The position numbers were made by a program, and so were the translations under genes. A model generated the notes under the pieces. The model saw only the letters and a program-made list of their open reading frames with translations. It was not told where the DNA came from and searched no databases. From Lachnospiraceae bacterium UBA3287 (GTDB lineage: Bacteria; Bacillota; Clostridia; Lachnospirales; Lachnospiraceae): DNA of 64,000 bases. The DNA lies in the NCBI GenBank assembly GCA_002362155.1, contig DETN01000131.1, positions 1 through 64,000 of the forward strand. The letters run 5' to 3'. This document shows, in pieces, positions 1 through 8,086 of this stretch (position 1 is its first letter; each line of letters opens with the position of its first letter).

Positions 1-950
1 GTGCTTTCCCCGTCTCCCAGGTTGTAGCCCGCCGCGTTCAGAGCCGCAACGGCTCCTTCCGCCATCTGGTCGCTGTTGCAGATGACCAGCTCGATCATAT
101 TTCCCTGATCCTCGTTATAGAGGGCCATATTGGTCTCCATGTAGTCTCTGACGGAAAAGGCCGACCAGGTCTCCGTCAGGTCCAGCTGGTAGCCGTAGGA
201 ATTGCTCTCGTCAAAATAGGTCAGGGCCGGATAACCGGCTTCCGTAAGGACCTCGGAGGCATTCTCCACACTGGTCCTGGTGCGCAGATCCGCTTTCTCG
301 GACAGATTGTCTCCCTTGAACAGGGCGTAGGAGATGGTGCCGTCGCCGTTGAGATCCAGCGCGGCGTAATGATCCCTGACATACTCACCGATCATTTCCC
401 CCTGGACCCGGCCCGCCGCTCTGACGGAGGGGCCCACGAAGGCCGTATTGTCAAAGTGGTCCAGGATCAGGCCCTGCTCGTTCCTCAGCTCGATCTCCTT
501 ATAGAAGAAGATCACGGGAATGCCCTGATCCGCTGCGGTCCGGCATATTTCCTCCGCTTCGTTGGAATAGCCCTCGTCTGCCAGCTCCACCATCAGAACG
601 TCGTTTCCTTCCTCTATGGCAGCGGCTGTCTGCTGCAGCTGCAGCGCAAAATCGCCCTCCGCTTCATACTCGGTCGTTTTGGCATCAAGCGCTTTCAGTT
701 CTTTCCGCAGATGGTCCGCAATGGCCCTGGTCTTGGCGTCTTTCAGGGAGTCGTAAAGCACGGCCGCCTTAATGGCCCTGCGCTCCGGCTCCGCTTCCTT
801 CTCCTCATCTCCCTGCTCTATGATTTCCTGAGCGGCCTCTTCCGCCTTCTCCTGGGCATTTTCCTGGACCTTTTCCTTTACCAGGCTGCAGCCCGCAGCC
901 GAAACGGCAAGGAGGACAGATATGATAAGTGCTGTGATCCGGTGTCTCAT
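1..950 (-). CDS. MglB-like sugar-binding lipoprotein, partial (C-terminus outside window)
   Basis: The gene reads leftward and is cut by the window edge after about 316 codons. The N-terminus is a lipoprotein signal: a short basic start, a hydrophobic stretch and a lipobox ending AAGC (Cys21), then a Glu/Lys-rich linker of roughly 40 residues. The rest resembles type I periplasmic sugar-binding proteins. Near residue 198 the segment DLNGDGTISY matches the calcium-loop region of galactose/glucose-binding MglB, and a later stretch with CNSDQMAEGA matches its ligand-side NND-x-MA region. Family members deliver galactose or glucose to an ABC importer, whose other subunits would lie to the left, out of sight. 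The ATG is 3 bp past the trpF stop, so the two are probably co-translated. The exact sugar cannot be told from the sequence, and a sensor role is possible. Confidence 0.8.
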   Translation of the reverse strand, partial: MRHRITALIISVLLAVSAAGCSLVKEKVQENAQEKAEEAAQEIIEQGDEEKEAEPERRAIKAAVLYDSLKDAKTRAIADHLRKELKALDAKTTEYEAEGDFALQLQQTAAAIEEGNDVLMVELADEGYSNEAEEICRTAADQGIPVIFFYKEIELRNEQGLILDHFDNTAFVGPSVRAAGRVQGEMIGEYVRDHYAALDLNGDGTISYALFKGDNLSEKADLRTRTSVENASEVLTEAGYPALTYFDESNSYGYQLDLTETWSAFSVRDYMETNMALYNEDQGNMIELVICNSDQMAEGAVAALNAAGYNLGDGES

Positions 951-953
951 AGG

Positions 954-1586
954 TCACTCTCCCGATAGAAGCCTGTCAGCTGCCCTGACGGCCGATGCAA
1001 AAGCCCGGATCTTTTCCGGATCCTTTCCTTTTCTGTCTTTATATTCCACGCCCGAGGATACGTCCACTCCAAAGGGGCGGACCTTCAGTACGGCTTCCCC
1101 GGCGTTTTCCGCATCCAGGCCTCCCGCCAGAAAGAAGGGCTTTCCGGGGTCCGGCATATTTTTCAGAAGATCCCAGTCGAAGCTCTTTCCGCTGCCCGGA
1201 AGGGCCGCGTCAAAAACAAAGGCCGCGATGCGGGGATCCTCCCTGTAGTCTGAGATCCGGTCCATATCCTTTCCGTTGAAAGCCTTCCACACGGGGACCC
1301 GTGATGCCGAAAGGGCTTCCTCCGTCAGACGGCCGTGGATCTGCAGGATGGAAAAGCCGGCCCCGCAGGCCTCCCGGACCTGGTCCGGAGAGGGGGATAC
1401 CATGACCGCCGCAGGCAGCACTGCTCCTCCCAGGGCCCTGATAATCTCCCCGGCCCTTTCCGTATCGATGCAGCGCCTGCTGGAGGGAAAGAAGAGGACC
1501 ATGCCGGCGTAATCGGCCCCGATCTCCTTCAGATAAGCCGCTTCGGCGGGATCTGTCAGTCCGCAGATCTTGATCTTCGTATTCAT
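954..1586 (-). CDS. trpF: Phosphoribosylanthranilate isomerase
   Basis: This 210-residue protein opens with KIKICGLTDP, the signature of phosphoribosylanthranilate isomerase, whose Cys (here about residue 8) is the general base. Near residue 125 it has the second conserved catalytic Asp in VFDAALPGSGKSFDW, and near the end GGLDAENAGEAV and GVDVSSGVE, which form the phosphate-binding strands of the TIM barrel. The enzyme performs the Amadori rearrangement of phosphoribosylanthranilate in tryptophan synthesis, in the cytosol. No other trp gene is near; it sits between a ZapA-like gene (start overlapping by ATGA at 1583-1586) and a sugar-binding lipoprotein. No T-box or trp leader is visible. 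Length is normal for the family. Confidence 0.93.
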   Translation of the reverse strand: MNTKIKICGLTDPAEAAYLKEIGADYAGMVLFFPSSRRCIDTERAGEIIRALGGAVLPAAVMVSPSPDQVREACGAGFSILQIHGRLTEEALSASRVPVWKAFNGKDMDRISDYREDPRIAAFVFDAALPGSGKSFDWDLLKNMPDPGKPFFLAGGLDAENAGEAVLKVRPFGVDVSSGVEYKDRKGKDPEKIRAFASAVRAADRLLSGE

Positions 1587-2821
1587 GCAAGCTTCTCTTT
1601 GATCTCTTCCAGCCTGCCGATCACCGCATCCATAGCCTCTCTGGACTTTGTCAGGGCTTCGATCTGGGACGCCGTTACCTTCGCCACCTGCTTTCTGGCG
1701 GCGATATCGTCCTTTAAGGTCTCTGTCTCGGCCCGCATCTGCTCCACAGTGATCTCCAGACCGGTCTTCTCCTCCTGAAGAGATCCCAGCTCCTCGTTCA
1801 GGCCGGCGATCTCTCCCGTCAGGCCTTCCTTTTCCTTCTGCAGGGCGGATATCCTCGCGCTCAGCTCTGCGGCCGTCTGTCTGGCCTGTTCCCTGCCCTG
1901 GTCCAGTTCTTTTTTCAGCTGGTCCAGTTGGCTCTGCTGCTCATTGATCAGTTCCTGGGCAGCTTCCATTTCCTCGTCCATCTTCTGCCGGGCGGCTTCC
2001 ATCTTCTGACGGTCCTCCTCCCTGGCTCTGGCGAACTGCTCCCGCAGACGGGCCTTCTCGGCGTCCACCAGCTTCTGGCGGTCCGCTCTCTCGCTTTCGA
2101 TGGTCTCCTTCAGAGAAGTCTCCATATCGGTATAGGCCTTTGCGGTCTCCGCCCTGAGGGCGGAAAGCTTCCTGTCTGCCTCCTGACGGATCTCGCGGAC
2201 CTGTCTGGCATGCTCCATGTCAATGGAGGCAAGACGGCCCTTCAGGGAAGTGATCTCCCTCTTGTCCGCTTCTCTGGCCTGTTCCATGGCCTGGGCCGCG
2301 TTCCTTTTGGTCTCATCCAGATCTGCGGCCGCCTTTTCCCTGACAGAGGAAAGCTCTGCCGCGGCAGCTTCCCGGATCTCCTTCAGCTGCACGGCATGGG
2401 AAGCCCTGGTCTGGTTCAGCTCTCTGGCAGAGGACTCCTCCAGCTCCCTGTAGGCTGCGCCTGTCCGGTCTATGGTATCCTTCAGGTCTGCATCCGCCTT
2501 CTGTCTGGTCTCCTGCAGCTCCTGCTTCAGGGAAGAAAGCTCTTCTCCCACTTCCTCTCTGGCTTCCTGACGAATGTCGTCCATACGTCTTTCCAGCTCC
2601 GCGACCCGGTCCTGCTCCTTGAAATAATCGTCTGCCAGGTTCAGCTGCAGCATGATATTCTTCATATCTTCCGTCAGCTTCCAGTAGTTGGAATCGTCGT
2701 GGAAGCTCTTGCGCTTTCCGTTCAGATAGGCAGCCACCTTCTGCATGTATTCTTCGCTTTCGCCTGACAGGACCAGGGTCCTGCCGCCTATTGTGATCTT
2801 GATGTCTTTCAGTTCGCTCAT
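1583..2821 (-). CDS. ZapA-domain protein with very long coiled coil
   Basis: The start is placed at the ATG at 2821, which has an AGGA site 6-7 bp upstream; a longer frame to 2848 has none. The 412-residue protein begins with a ZapA-type domain of about 70 residues (KITIGGRTLVLSGESEEYMQKV, then LNGKRKSF and LNLADDY), the family that bundles FtsZ at the division ring. Instead of ending near 100-130 residues as usual, it continues into about 300 residues of Glu/Lys/Ala/Gln-rich heptads typical of a long parallel coiled coil. The last 35 residues (VTASQIEALTKSREAMDAV) closely match the end of the upstream gene at 2890-3576, so the two are tandem paralogues that differ mainly in coiled-coil length. 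A cytosolic division or scaffold role is inferred. Confidence 0.75.
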   Translation of the reverse strand: MSELKDIKITIGGRTLVLSGESEEYMQKVAAYLNGKRKSFHDDSNYWKLTEDMKNIMLQLNLADDYFKEQDRVAELERRMDDIRQEAREEVGEELSSLKQELQETRQKADADLKDTIDRTGAAYRELEESSARELNQTRASHAVQLKEIREAAAAELSSVREKAAADLDETKRNAAQAMEQAREADKREITSLKGRLASIDMEHARQVREIRQEADRKLSALRAETAKAYTDMETSLKETIESERADRQKLVDAEKARLREQFARAREEDRQKMEAARQKMDEEMEAAQELINEQQSQLDQLKKELDQGREQARQTAAELSARISALQKEKEGLTGEIAGLNEELGSLQEEKTGLEITVEQMRAETETLKDDIAARKQVAKVTASQIEALTKSREAMDAVIGRLEEIKEKLA

Positions 2822-2889
2822 TGATTTCCTGTTCCGGGGTCCCCGCAAAGGGACCTTTCTTTTCCTTCCTTAGTATCTTGTCCGGGACG

Positions 2890-3576
2890 TCAGAGATTTC
2901 CCCGGACTTCCTGGAGCCTTGCGATGACCGCGTCCATTCTTGCCCTGGACTGGGTCAGGGCGTCGATCTCCTTGGCTGTCATTTCACAGATGGCTTTTCT
3001 CTGAGCCAGTTCCGCCCTTGCCCTGTCGGCGCTGTCCTGGGCGTTCTTCACCTCGCGGGAGAGCCTCTGCTCCTTGTCCTTTATGGCAGCCCTTTCCTTC
3101 TCCAGGGTCTCTTCGCTTTCCGTGGCCCTGGTCTTCTCCTTCTGCAGGGAGGCCTGGAGCTGTTTCATAATGGTCTGGGTCCCTGTCAGCTGGGTCCTTG
3201 CTTCGCTCAGCTGCTTTTTCAGGGATTCGATCTCCAGGATGTTGTCGTCCTGGGACTGGTGCAGGGCCCGCTCCAGCTCCTGTCTGCTCTCTTCCCTGAC
3301 CGCCTCCAGCTCCTTCGCATGTGCCTCCTTCATGGCTTCAATGGTCCGGTCCAGTTTTTCTCCCCGGTCCCTGGCCTTGAAATAGTCATCCGCCAGATTC
3401 AGCTGAATCATGATATTCTTCATATCCTCGGGCAGGGTCCAGAAAGAGGAGTCCTCGTTGAAGCTGTTCCTCTTGCCGTTGAGGTATTCCGCCACCTTCT
3501 GCATATATTCGGCGCTTTCACTGCCGCTTAAAGTGATCGTGCGTCCGCCGATCTTGATCTTGGTATCGTTGGCCAT
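2890..3576 (-). CDS. ZapA-domain protein with coiled coil, short paralogue
   Basis: A 228-residue protein with the same design as its downstream neighbour: an N-terminal ZapA-type domain (KIKIGGRTITLSGSESAEYM, LNGKRNSF, MIQLNLADDYF), a coiled coil of about 110 residues, and a conserved tail (MTAKEIDALTQSRARMDAVI). ZapA proteins stabilise FtsZ filaments in the cytoplasm; the coiled-coil tail would add a long spacer or oligomerisation arm. A good AAGGAAA site precedes the ATG and a promoter (TTGCTT-17 bp-TATATT) lies 50 bp upstream, so this is the first gene of the zapA-like pair, trpF and the sugar-binding lipoprotein. The function beyond the ZapA domain is inferred. Confidence 0.75.
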   Translation of the reverse strand: MANDTKIKIGGRTITLSGSESAEYMQKVAEYLNGKRNSFNEDSSFWTLPEDMKNIMIQLNLADDYFKARDRGEKLDRTIEAMKEAHAKELEAVREESRQELERALHQSQDDNILEIESLKKQLSEARTQLTGTQTIMKQLQASLQKEKTRATESEETLEKERAAIKDKEQRLSREVKNAQDSADRARAELAQRKAICEMTAKEIDALTQSRARMDAVIARLQEVRGNL

Positions 3577-3625
3577 TGTCTTTCCTTTTCACCTGGGTGT
3601 GCGTTTCTTAAGGATCTTCTATCCT

Positions 3626-3654
3626 AATATATGATACAAAAGCGCAAAAAGCAA
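3626..3654 (-). promoter_or_regulatory. Promoter of the zapA-like/trpF operon
   Basis: On the minus strand TTGCTT and TATATT are separated by 17 bp, about 50 bp upstream of the first ZapA-like start. Spacing and position fit a housekeeping promoter. Confidence 0.55.
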
Positions 3655-3782
3655 CCTGCCGCCGCTTTCTCAGGCCCTGCGCCGGGGGCTTTGGTCCGGG
3701 GCAGCTGCCGGCTGTAAACTGTATTGCATACCATTTTATCGCCAGATAGCGCAAATTCTACACTGAAAGAGCTCCGGATACC

Positions 3783-3818
3783 AAAAAAAGGGCCCTTCAT
3801 GAATTTCATGAAAGGCCC
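3783..3818 (-). terminator. Terminator of lon
   Basis: Beyond the lon stop, the minus strand can fold GGGCC-TTTCATG against CATGAA-GGGCCC and then runs into seven T. This is a standard intrinsic terminator. Confidence 0.85.
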
Positions 3819-3867
3819 TGCTCTTGTGTACATTCTCCTGCAGGATATATGTGCGGCGGCGGGAGGA

Positions 3868-6153
3868 TCAGCCCTCCCCGGGAAGGATGCCCAGCTCCCT
3901 GAGGACCTGGGACGCCTCGCTGACAGGGATGATCTCCAGCTGGTCTTTGACCTCCTGGGCCACATCCCTCAGATCGTCCTCGTTCTCTGCCGGAATGAAG
4001 ACCTTCCTGACTCCTGCCCTCTGGGCCGCCATCAGCTTTTCGGGCAGGCCCCCGATGGGATTGACCCCGCCCTGGAGCGAGATCTCTCCGGTCATGGCCA
4101 CTGAGGGGCTGACCGGGATCCCCGTGATCAGGGAGGAAAGGGCCGTGGTCAGGGTAATGCCGGCCGAAGGCCCGTCCTTGGGGGTGGCCCCGTCCGGTAC
4201 ATGGATATGGAGATCGTTCTTTTCAAAGACCTCCGCCTTGTCAGGAAACATGGACTTGACCAGGCTGACGGCGATCTGGGCCGATTCCTTCATCACGTCG
4301 CCCAGCTGGCCGGTAATGGTAAGGCGCCCTGTGCCCTTTGTCAGCAGGGTCTCTATATAGAGGATCTCGCCGCCCACGGCCGTCCAGGCAAGGCCTGTCA
4401 CGATGCCGGGCTTTGCAGCCTCCTTCACTCTGCCGTGGCGCATGGGACGGATATCCAGGAAATCCCGGAGCCTGTCCTCTGTGACCACCACGGGGCCTTC
4501 ATGCCCTCTGACCAATTCCACCGCCGCGGACCGGCACAGGGTATCCATGCGCTTTTTCAGGCCTCTGACGCCGCCTTCCCTGGTATATTCGGAGATGATG
4601 GTCTCCAGGACCTGGTCGGTGACGGACAGATTCTCCTCCTTGATGCCCACGGCCTTCATGGCTTTGGGCAGCAGGTGCCTTCTGGCGATCTGCAGCTTTT
4701 CCGCAGGGGTATAGCCCTGGAACTGAATGACCTCCATACGGTTGAGCAGGGGCTCGGGGATCGTATCCACCGAATTGGCTGTGCAGATGAACATGACTCC
4801 CGACAGATCGTAGGGCACATTCATGTAGTGGTCGGTGAAGGTCCCGTTCTGCTCGGGATCCAGTACCTCCAGCAGGGCGCTGGCGGGATCCCCGTTATAG
4901 GATGCCCCCAGCTTGTCCACCTCGTCCAGGACCATGACCGGATTGGAAACGCCGCTCTTGGAAATTCCGTCCATGATCCTGCCGGGCATAGCCCCGATAT
5001 AAGTCCGTCTGTGGCCCCGGATATCCGCTTCGTCCCGGACGCCGCCCAGGGAGACTCTGACATACTTGCGCTGCAGGGCCCTGGCGATGCTCTGGCCGAT
5101 ACTGGTCTTGCCGGTACCGGGGGCGCCTACGAACAGAAGGATGGAACCTGCCTGCTGGCCCTTGAGATTCATGACTGCGATCTGCTGGATGATCCTCTTC
5201 TTGACCTTTTCCAGGCCGAAATGGTCCTCCTCCAGAATGGCTTCCGCCTCGTCCAGATCGATGTCTCTGGCCTTTTCCTTCTTCCAGGACAGGCCGGTCA
5301 GGAAATCCAGGTAGTCATAGAGCATGCCGTACTCGGCGCTGTTCTGGCCTTCCTGCTTGAGGCGGTTCATGACCTTGTCGGCTTCCTTCCTGGCCGTTTC
5401 GTTCATGCCCGATTCCTCGATTTTGATCTCCAGCTTCCGAAGATCCGTCACGTTCTCGGGATGCATGTCGTCCAGCTGCTTCTGCAGATATTCGATCTGC
5501 TTTTTGATGGCGGATTCCCGGTAGATCTTCTGATAGTCCTCCTCCTGGGCGGTGGAGGCCTCGTTCTGGATCCGGTTCATCTCCAGATTCTCGTAGATCA
5601 TGCGTTCCATCATGTCGGTCCGCTTTGCCAGGGAATCCTCCGCGATGACATCGTATTTCTCCTGGGGAGAATTCATCATCCAGGGAGACATGGCCGCTGC
5701 CGCTTCCCCGATGGTGGTCCACTGGGCGATCATGCCCTGCATGGCCTGGCCCCACTGGTAGCCCCGGGTGAACTGGGTCAGAGAGTTTTTGATCTCCCTG
5801 ATCCTTTCCGCGTAGCCTGCCCTGTCCAGGTCGTCGATGTCGGCCCTCCTGGAAATGGACAGATCGATGCTGTGGTCCTTGTAGACCACCACCGAATTGA
5901 CGTTGATCCTGTTTTTGATCCGGATCACGATGTAGCCGTCCTCGTTCACGTCGGTGATAACGCCGGCCAGACCGATCTTCCGGAAGCTGTCGTTGGTCAG
6001 ATCTTCCCTGGCCTGCTCTTCTTTCAGATAGATCAGGTAGACCTTTTCTTCTCTGACAGGGCTCTTGCCCGTCATGTTCTGATAATAGGCAGTCTGGATA
6101 TAGACGTTGGAATCCGGGACCGCCAGTATATTGTAAATGGGTAATGCTGCCAT
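3868..6153 (-). CDS. lon: ATP-dependent protease Lon
   Basis: The start at 6153 is chosen because AAGGAG lies 7 bp upstream; the frame extends to 6270 but that part crosses the promoter. The 761-residue protein has the full LonA order: an N-terminal substrate-binding domain starting LPIYNILAVPDSNVY, a helical linker, an AAA+ module with Walker A GAPGTGKTS and Walker B VMVLDEVDKL, and the C-terminal protease domain with the Ser of KDGPSAGIT and the Lys of GGLPEKLMAAQ as catalytic dyad. Lon degrades misfolded and regulatory proteins in the cytoplasm. It stands alone between two terminators. A CIRCE operator abuts its promoter, so HrcA repression and heat-shock induction are expected. About 760 residues is usual for LonA. 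Confidence 0.97.
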   Translation of the reverse strand: MAALPIYNILAVPDSNVYIQTAYYQNMTGKSPVREEKVYLIYLKEEQAREDLTNDSFRKIGLAGVITDVNEDGYIVIRIKNRINVNSVVVYKDHSIDLSISRRADIDDLDRAGYAERIREIKNSLTQFTRGYQWGQAMQGMIAQWTTIGEAAAAMSPWMMNSPQEKYDVIAEDSLAKRTDMMERMIYENLEMNRIQNEASTAQEEDYQKIYRESAIKKQIEYLQKQLDDMHPENVTDLRKLEIKIEESGMNETARKEADKVMNRLKQEGQNSAEYGMLYDYLDFLTGLSWKKEKARDIDLDEAEAILEEDHFGLEKVKKRIIQQIAVMNLKGQQAGSILLFVGAPGTGKTSIGQSIARALQRKYVRVSLGGVRDEADIRGHRRTYIGAMPGRIMDGISKSGVSNPVMVLDEVDKLGASYNGDPASALLEVLDPEQNGTFTDHYMNVPYDLSGVMFICTANSVDTIPEPLLNRMEVIQFQGYTPAEKLQIARRHLLPKAMKAVGIKEENLSVTDQVLETIISEYTREGGVRGLKKRMDTLCRSAAVELVRGHEGPVVVTEDRLRDFLDIRPMRHGRVKEAAKPGIVTGLAWTAVGGEILYIETLLTKGTGRLTITGQLGDVMKESAQIAVSLVKSMFPDKAEVFEKNDLHIHVPDGATPKDGPSAGITLTTALSSLITGIPVSPSVAMTGEISLQGGVNPIGGLPEKLMAAQRAGVRKVFIPAENEDDLRDVAQEVKDQLEIIPVSEASQVLRELGILPGEG

Positions 6154-6238
6154 AGCTTTGCTCCTTTTTTTTATCTGGGTCCGGGCCGCGGGGCCCGGAA
6201 ATGCCTTAACAAATGAAAAGGCGGCGTTTCTGAGGAGG

Positions 6239-6267
6239 ATTATAGCACCTGTTTTCCGGTTTGTCAG
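6239..6267 (-). promoter_or_regulatory. Promoter of lon
   Basis: Minus-strand CTGACA, 17 bp, then a perfect TATAAT, about 85 bp before the lon start. The -35 hexamer lies inside the CIRCE operator's proximal arm, the arrangement expected for HrcA repression. Confidence 0.8.
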
Positions 6268-6290
6268 CACTCTTTATTAAAGAGTGCTAA
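6264..6290. promoter_or_regulatory. CIRCE operator (HrcA binding site)
   Basis: The inverted repeat reads TCAGCACTC, nine bases, GAGTGCTAA. The CIRCE consensus is TTAGCACTC-N9-GAGTGCTAA, so only one position in the left arm differs. It overlaps the -35 box of lon. HrcA binds CIRCE to repress heat-shock genes until GroE is occupied. Confidence 0.93.
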
Positions 6291-6347
6291 TTAAATTGTA
6301 AAAAATTTATTAATCCTCAATCGAACCGCTCCAAAAGGAAGGTATCA

Positions 6348-6385
6348 TAAAAAGCCGGAGCGGCAGCAGATGCTGCCGGTCCGGC
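6348..6385 (-). terminator. Terminator of the lipoprotein gene at 6425
   Basis: Minus strand: GCCGGA-CGGCAGCA folds on TGCTGCCG-TCCGGC (6354-6385), followed by TTTTTAT. It separates this gene from lon. Confidence 0.85.
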
Positions 6386-6424
6386 CCTGGTTCTTTCTTT
6401 TTGGAACGGTCCAGCCTGAGCGCT

Positions 6425-7267
6425 TTATTCCATGGCGCTCATGGCGTTCTCGTAATACAGAGGCTCTCCTCCGTCCACTCTCACCTGCATGCCTTCTCCC
6501 TCCGGAAGAATGACCACCGGGACGGTCTCATCGTTTTCTCCCTGCAGATCACCGTTTAATCCTTCGCCAAAATCCGTCAGGGTGCCTTCATAGTAGGCTC
6601 CGCCGATCAGGACTTCCACGAAAAAGCCCCCTTCCTCTTCCATGATGGTCAGGGTATCGTCTTCTTCATTGACATAGTAGCCGTCATAGCCGCTGCCCTC
6701 TCCATCCTTTACAAAGAAATGGTCCTCATAATCGTTGGCGGAATCCTTCCAGAGGAGTCTGTCTCCCACCTTGCTTAAGGATCCGTCGGTGGTCGTCTCG
6801 TCTTCTTCGGAATCGGTGCCGTCTTCCCTTGCCACATGGAGATACTGCTTTGCGCTGTCATAGGTCAGGCTGCCGGAAACAGGATCGAAGGTGCCTGTGA
6901 TCTCCCAGACAGCTGTCTCGAAGGCGCTGCCGCCCCAGTAGATCACTGCCGTGCAGGACCCGTCCTCGTTCATGCTGATCTCCATCTGGGCGCGCCCGCT
7001 GGTCTCATCCTGCCAGCTGCCCTCCAGATCCATCTCTCCGGTGACCTGATCCAGGAAATCGTCCTCCATGGCCTGGGCGTCGGACAGCATGTCTTCCGCC
7101 ATCTGGTCCGCCTGGCCGGCCAGTTCTTCGCCCATGGCGTCCTGCTCTTCTTCCGTCATCTGTTCATTTCCGGCATCACTTTGCCCTGCGGGCTTTGCCG
7201 CGCCGCAGGCGGTCACTGCCGCCATAGCGACTGCCATAAGGCAGGCTGCGAATACTTTCTTTTTCAT
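6425..7267 (-). CDS. Secreted lipoprotein, unknown function
   Basis: A 280-residue lipoprotein. The signal is MKKK, a hydrophobic Ala/Met/Val stretch and the lipobox AVTACG, placing the mature protein on the outer face of the membrane from Cys21. After an acidic linker (to about residue 75), the body is rich in beta-prone segments with two similar halves: each has a GxW/Gx-type strand, an acidic turn and a YxGxL-type segment (for example EGSWQDETSGRAQMEIS and GGAYYEGTLTDFGEG). I recognise no family. A good AAGGAG site sits before the ATG. The gene is alone between a terminator and the divergent bioY. About 155 bp upstream is a pair of tandem TTAACA repeats that may be a response-regulator site. 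Confidence 0.75.
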   Translation of the reverse strand: MKKKVFAACLMAVAMAAVTACGAAKPAGQSDAGNEQMTEEEQDAMGEELAGQADQMAEDMLSDAQAMEDDFLDQVTGEMDLEGSWQDETSGRAQMEISMNEDGSCTAVIYWGGSAFETAVWEITGTFDPVSGSLTYDSAKQYLHVAREDGTDSEEDETTTDGSLSKVGDRLLWKDSANDYEDHFFVKDGEGSGYDGYYVNEEDDTLTIMEEEGGFFVEVLIGGAYYEGTLTDFGEGLNGDLQGENDETVPVVILPEGEGMQVRVDGGEPLYYENAMSAME

Positions 7268-7422
7268 AATATCTTCTCCTTATACGATTCATCCTTGAAG
7301 TCTGCCTTTGTGCAGGCAGGACCTTCCGGCAGACAGCTAAGGAATTATTAAGATTTTTATTTCTTCTTTCCTTTCGCTTCTGTTTTATAGTTATAGCAGG
7401 CAGGGTCCTGTCCTGCACGGCA

Positions 7423-7444
7423 GGACCTGTTAAGGACCTGTTAA
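7423..7444 (-). promoter_or_regulatory. Tandem TTAACA direct repeats (PhoP-box-like)
   Basis: On the minus strand the 11-mer TTAACAGGTCC occurs twice in a row. TTAACA repeats at 11-bp spacing are the known form of the Bacillus PhoP box. A TATAAC hexamer at 7390-7395 would put the repeats at about -40 to -61 of the lipoprotein promoter. The link to a particular regulator is inferred. Confidence 0.35.
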
Positions 7445-7470
7445 AGACATCCTGCTGCGCAAAAATAAGG

Positions 7471-7499
7471 TTGACAGATTTCCTTTTAATTGTTAACAT
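7471..7499 (+). promoter_or_regulatory. Promoter of bioY
   Basis: Perfect TTGACA, 17 bp, TAACAT, 45 bp upstream of the bioY start. The -10 box lies inside the left arm of a BirA-type palindrome. Confidence 0.7.
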
Positions 7500-7522
7500 C
7501 ATTGTCGCCGCATGGTTGACAA
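7490..7522. promoter_or_regulatory. BirA-type biotin operator
   Basis: Arms TTGTTAACA and GGTTGACAA are separated by 15 bp, matching the two-arm form of BirA operators (TTGTnAACC-N14/15-GGTTnACAA type). The left arm covers the -10 box of bioY, so biotin-bound BirA would block transcription. Confidence 0.72.
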
Positions 7523-7543
7523 TAAAGAAAGGAATCTGTATCA

Positions 7544-8086
7544 TTGAAAACAAAAGATATGGTCCTGTGCGCTCTGTGCGCAGCCCTCACCTGTATACTG
7601 GCCCCCGTTTCCATCCCCACGCCGGGAGGAGTGCCCGTCTCTCTGGCGACCTTTACCGTCATGCTCTCCGGCCTTCTGCTGGGAGAAAAACTGGGGACCC
7701 TCAGCCAGCTGATCTACATTCTTCTGGGATCCGCAGGCCTTCCCGTTTTTGCCGGCTGGACCGGCGGCATCGGCCTGGTCCTGGGCATGACCGGCGGCTA
7801 TATCATCGGCTACCTTTTCCTGGCCTTCTTTACCGGCCTCTTCTACTTCCGCATAGGGAAAAAGAAGACCGGGACCGCAAGATACTTCTGGATGGTCCTG
7901 GGCATGGCAGCAGGGACCCTGGTCCTCTACGCCTTCGGTACTATCTGGTTCATGCATGTCACTGGCATGGATCTGACCGCCTCCCTGGCGGCCTGTGTTG
8001 TGCCCTTCCTGCCAGGAGACGCTGTCAAGATCGCAGCCGCGGCGGCTCTTACCGGCCAGATTGAAAAGGCTCTGTCCCATGTATAA
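7544..8086 (+). CDS. bioY: Biotin transporter substrate-binding component BioY
   Basis: A 180-residue integral membrane protein with about six hydrophobic segments. It carries the BioY hallmarks: an early ALTCILAPVSIPTPGGVPVS motif, then TGGIGLVLGMTGGYIIGYL in the middle. BioY is the S-component of the biotin ECF transporter and uses the shared EcfAAT module, which is not in this window. The start is a TTG codon with GAAAGGAA 8 bp upstream; no better in-frame start is present before the conserved region. Promoter and BirA-type operator lie directly upstream, so it should be repressed when biotin is plentiful. It overlaps the next gene by 8 bp. Confidence 0.93.
   Translation: MKTKDMVLCALCAALTCILAPVSIPTPGGVPVSLATFTVMLSGLLLGEKLGTLSQLIYILLGSAGLPVFAGWTGGIGLVLGMTGGYIIGYLFLAFFTGLFYFRIGKKKTGTARYFWMVLGMAAGTLVLYAFGTIWFMHVTGMDLTASLAACVVPFLPGDAVKIAAAAALTGQIEKALSHV

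Noticed and set aside
4201..6144. A 647-codon open frame antisense to lon
   Set aside because: Its protein has no recognisable domain and no ribosome site; it is the shadow of the GC-rich lon gene on the other strand.
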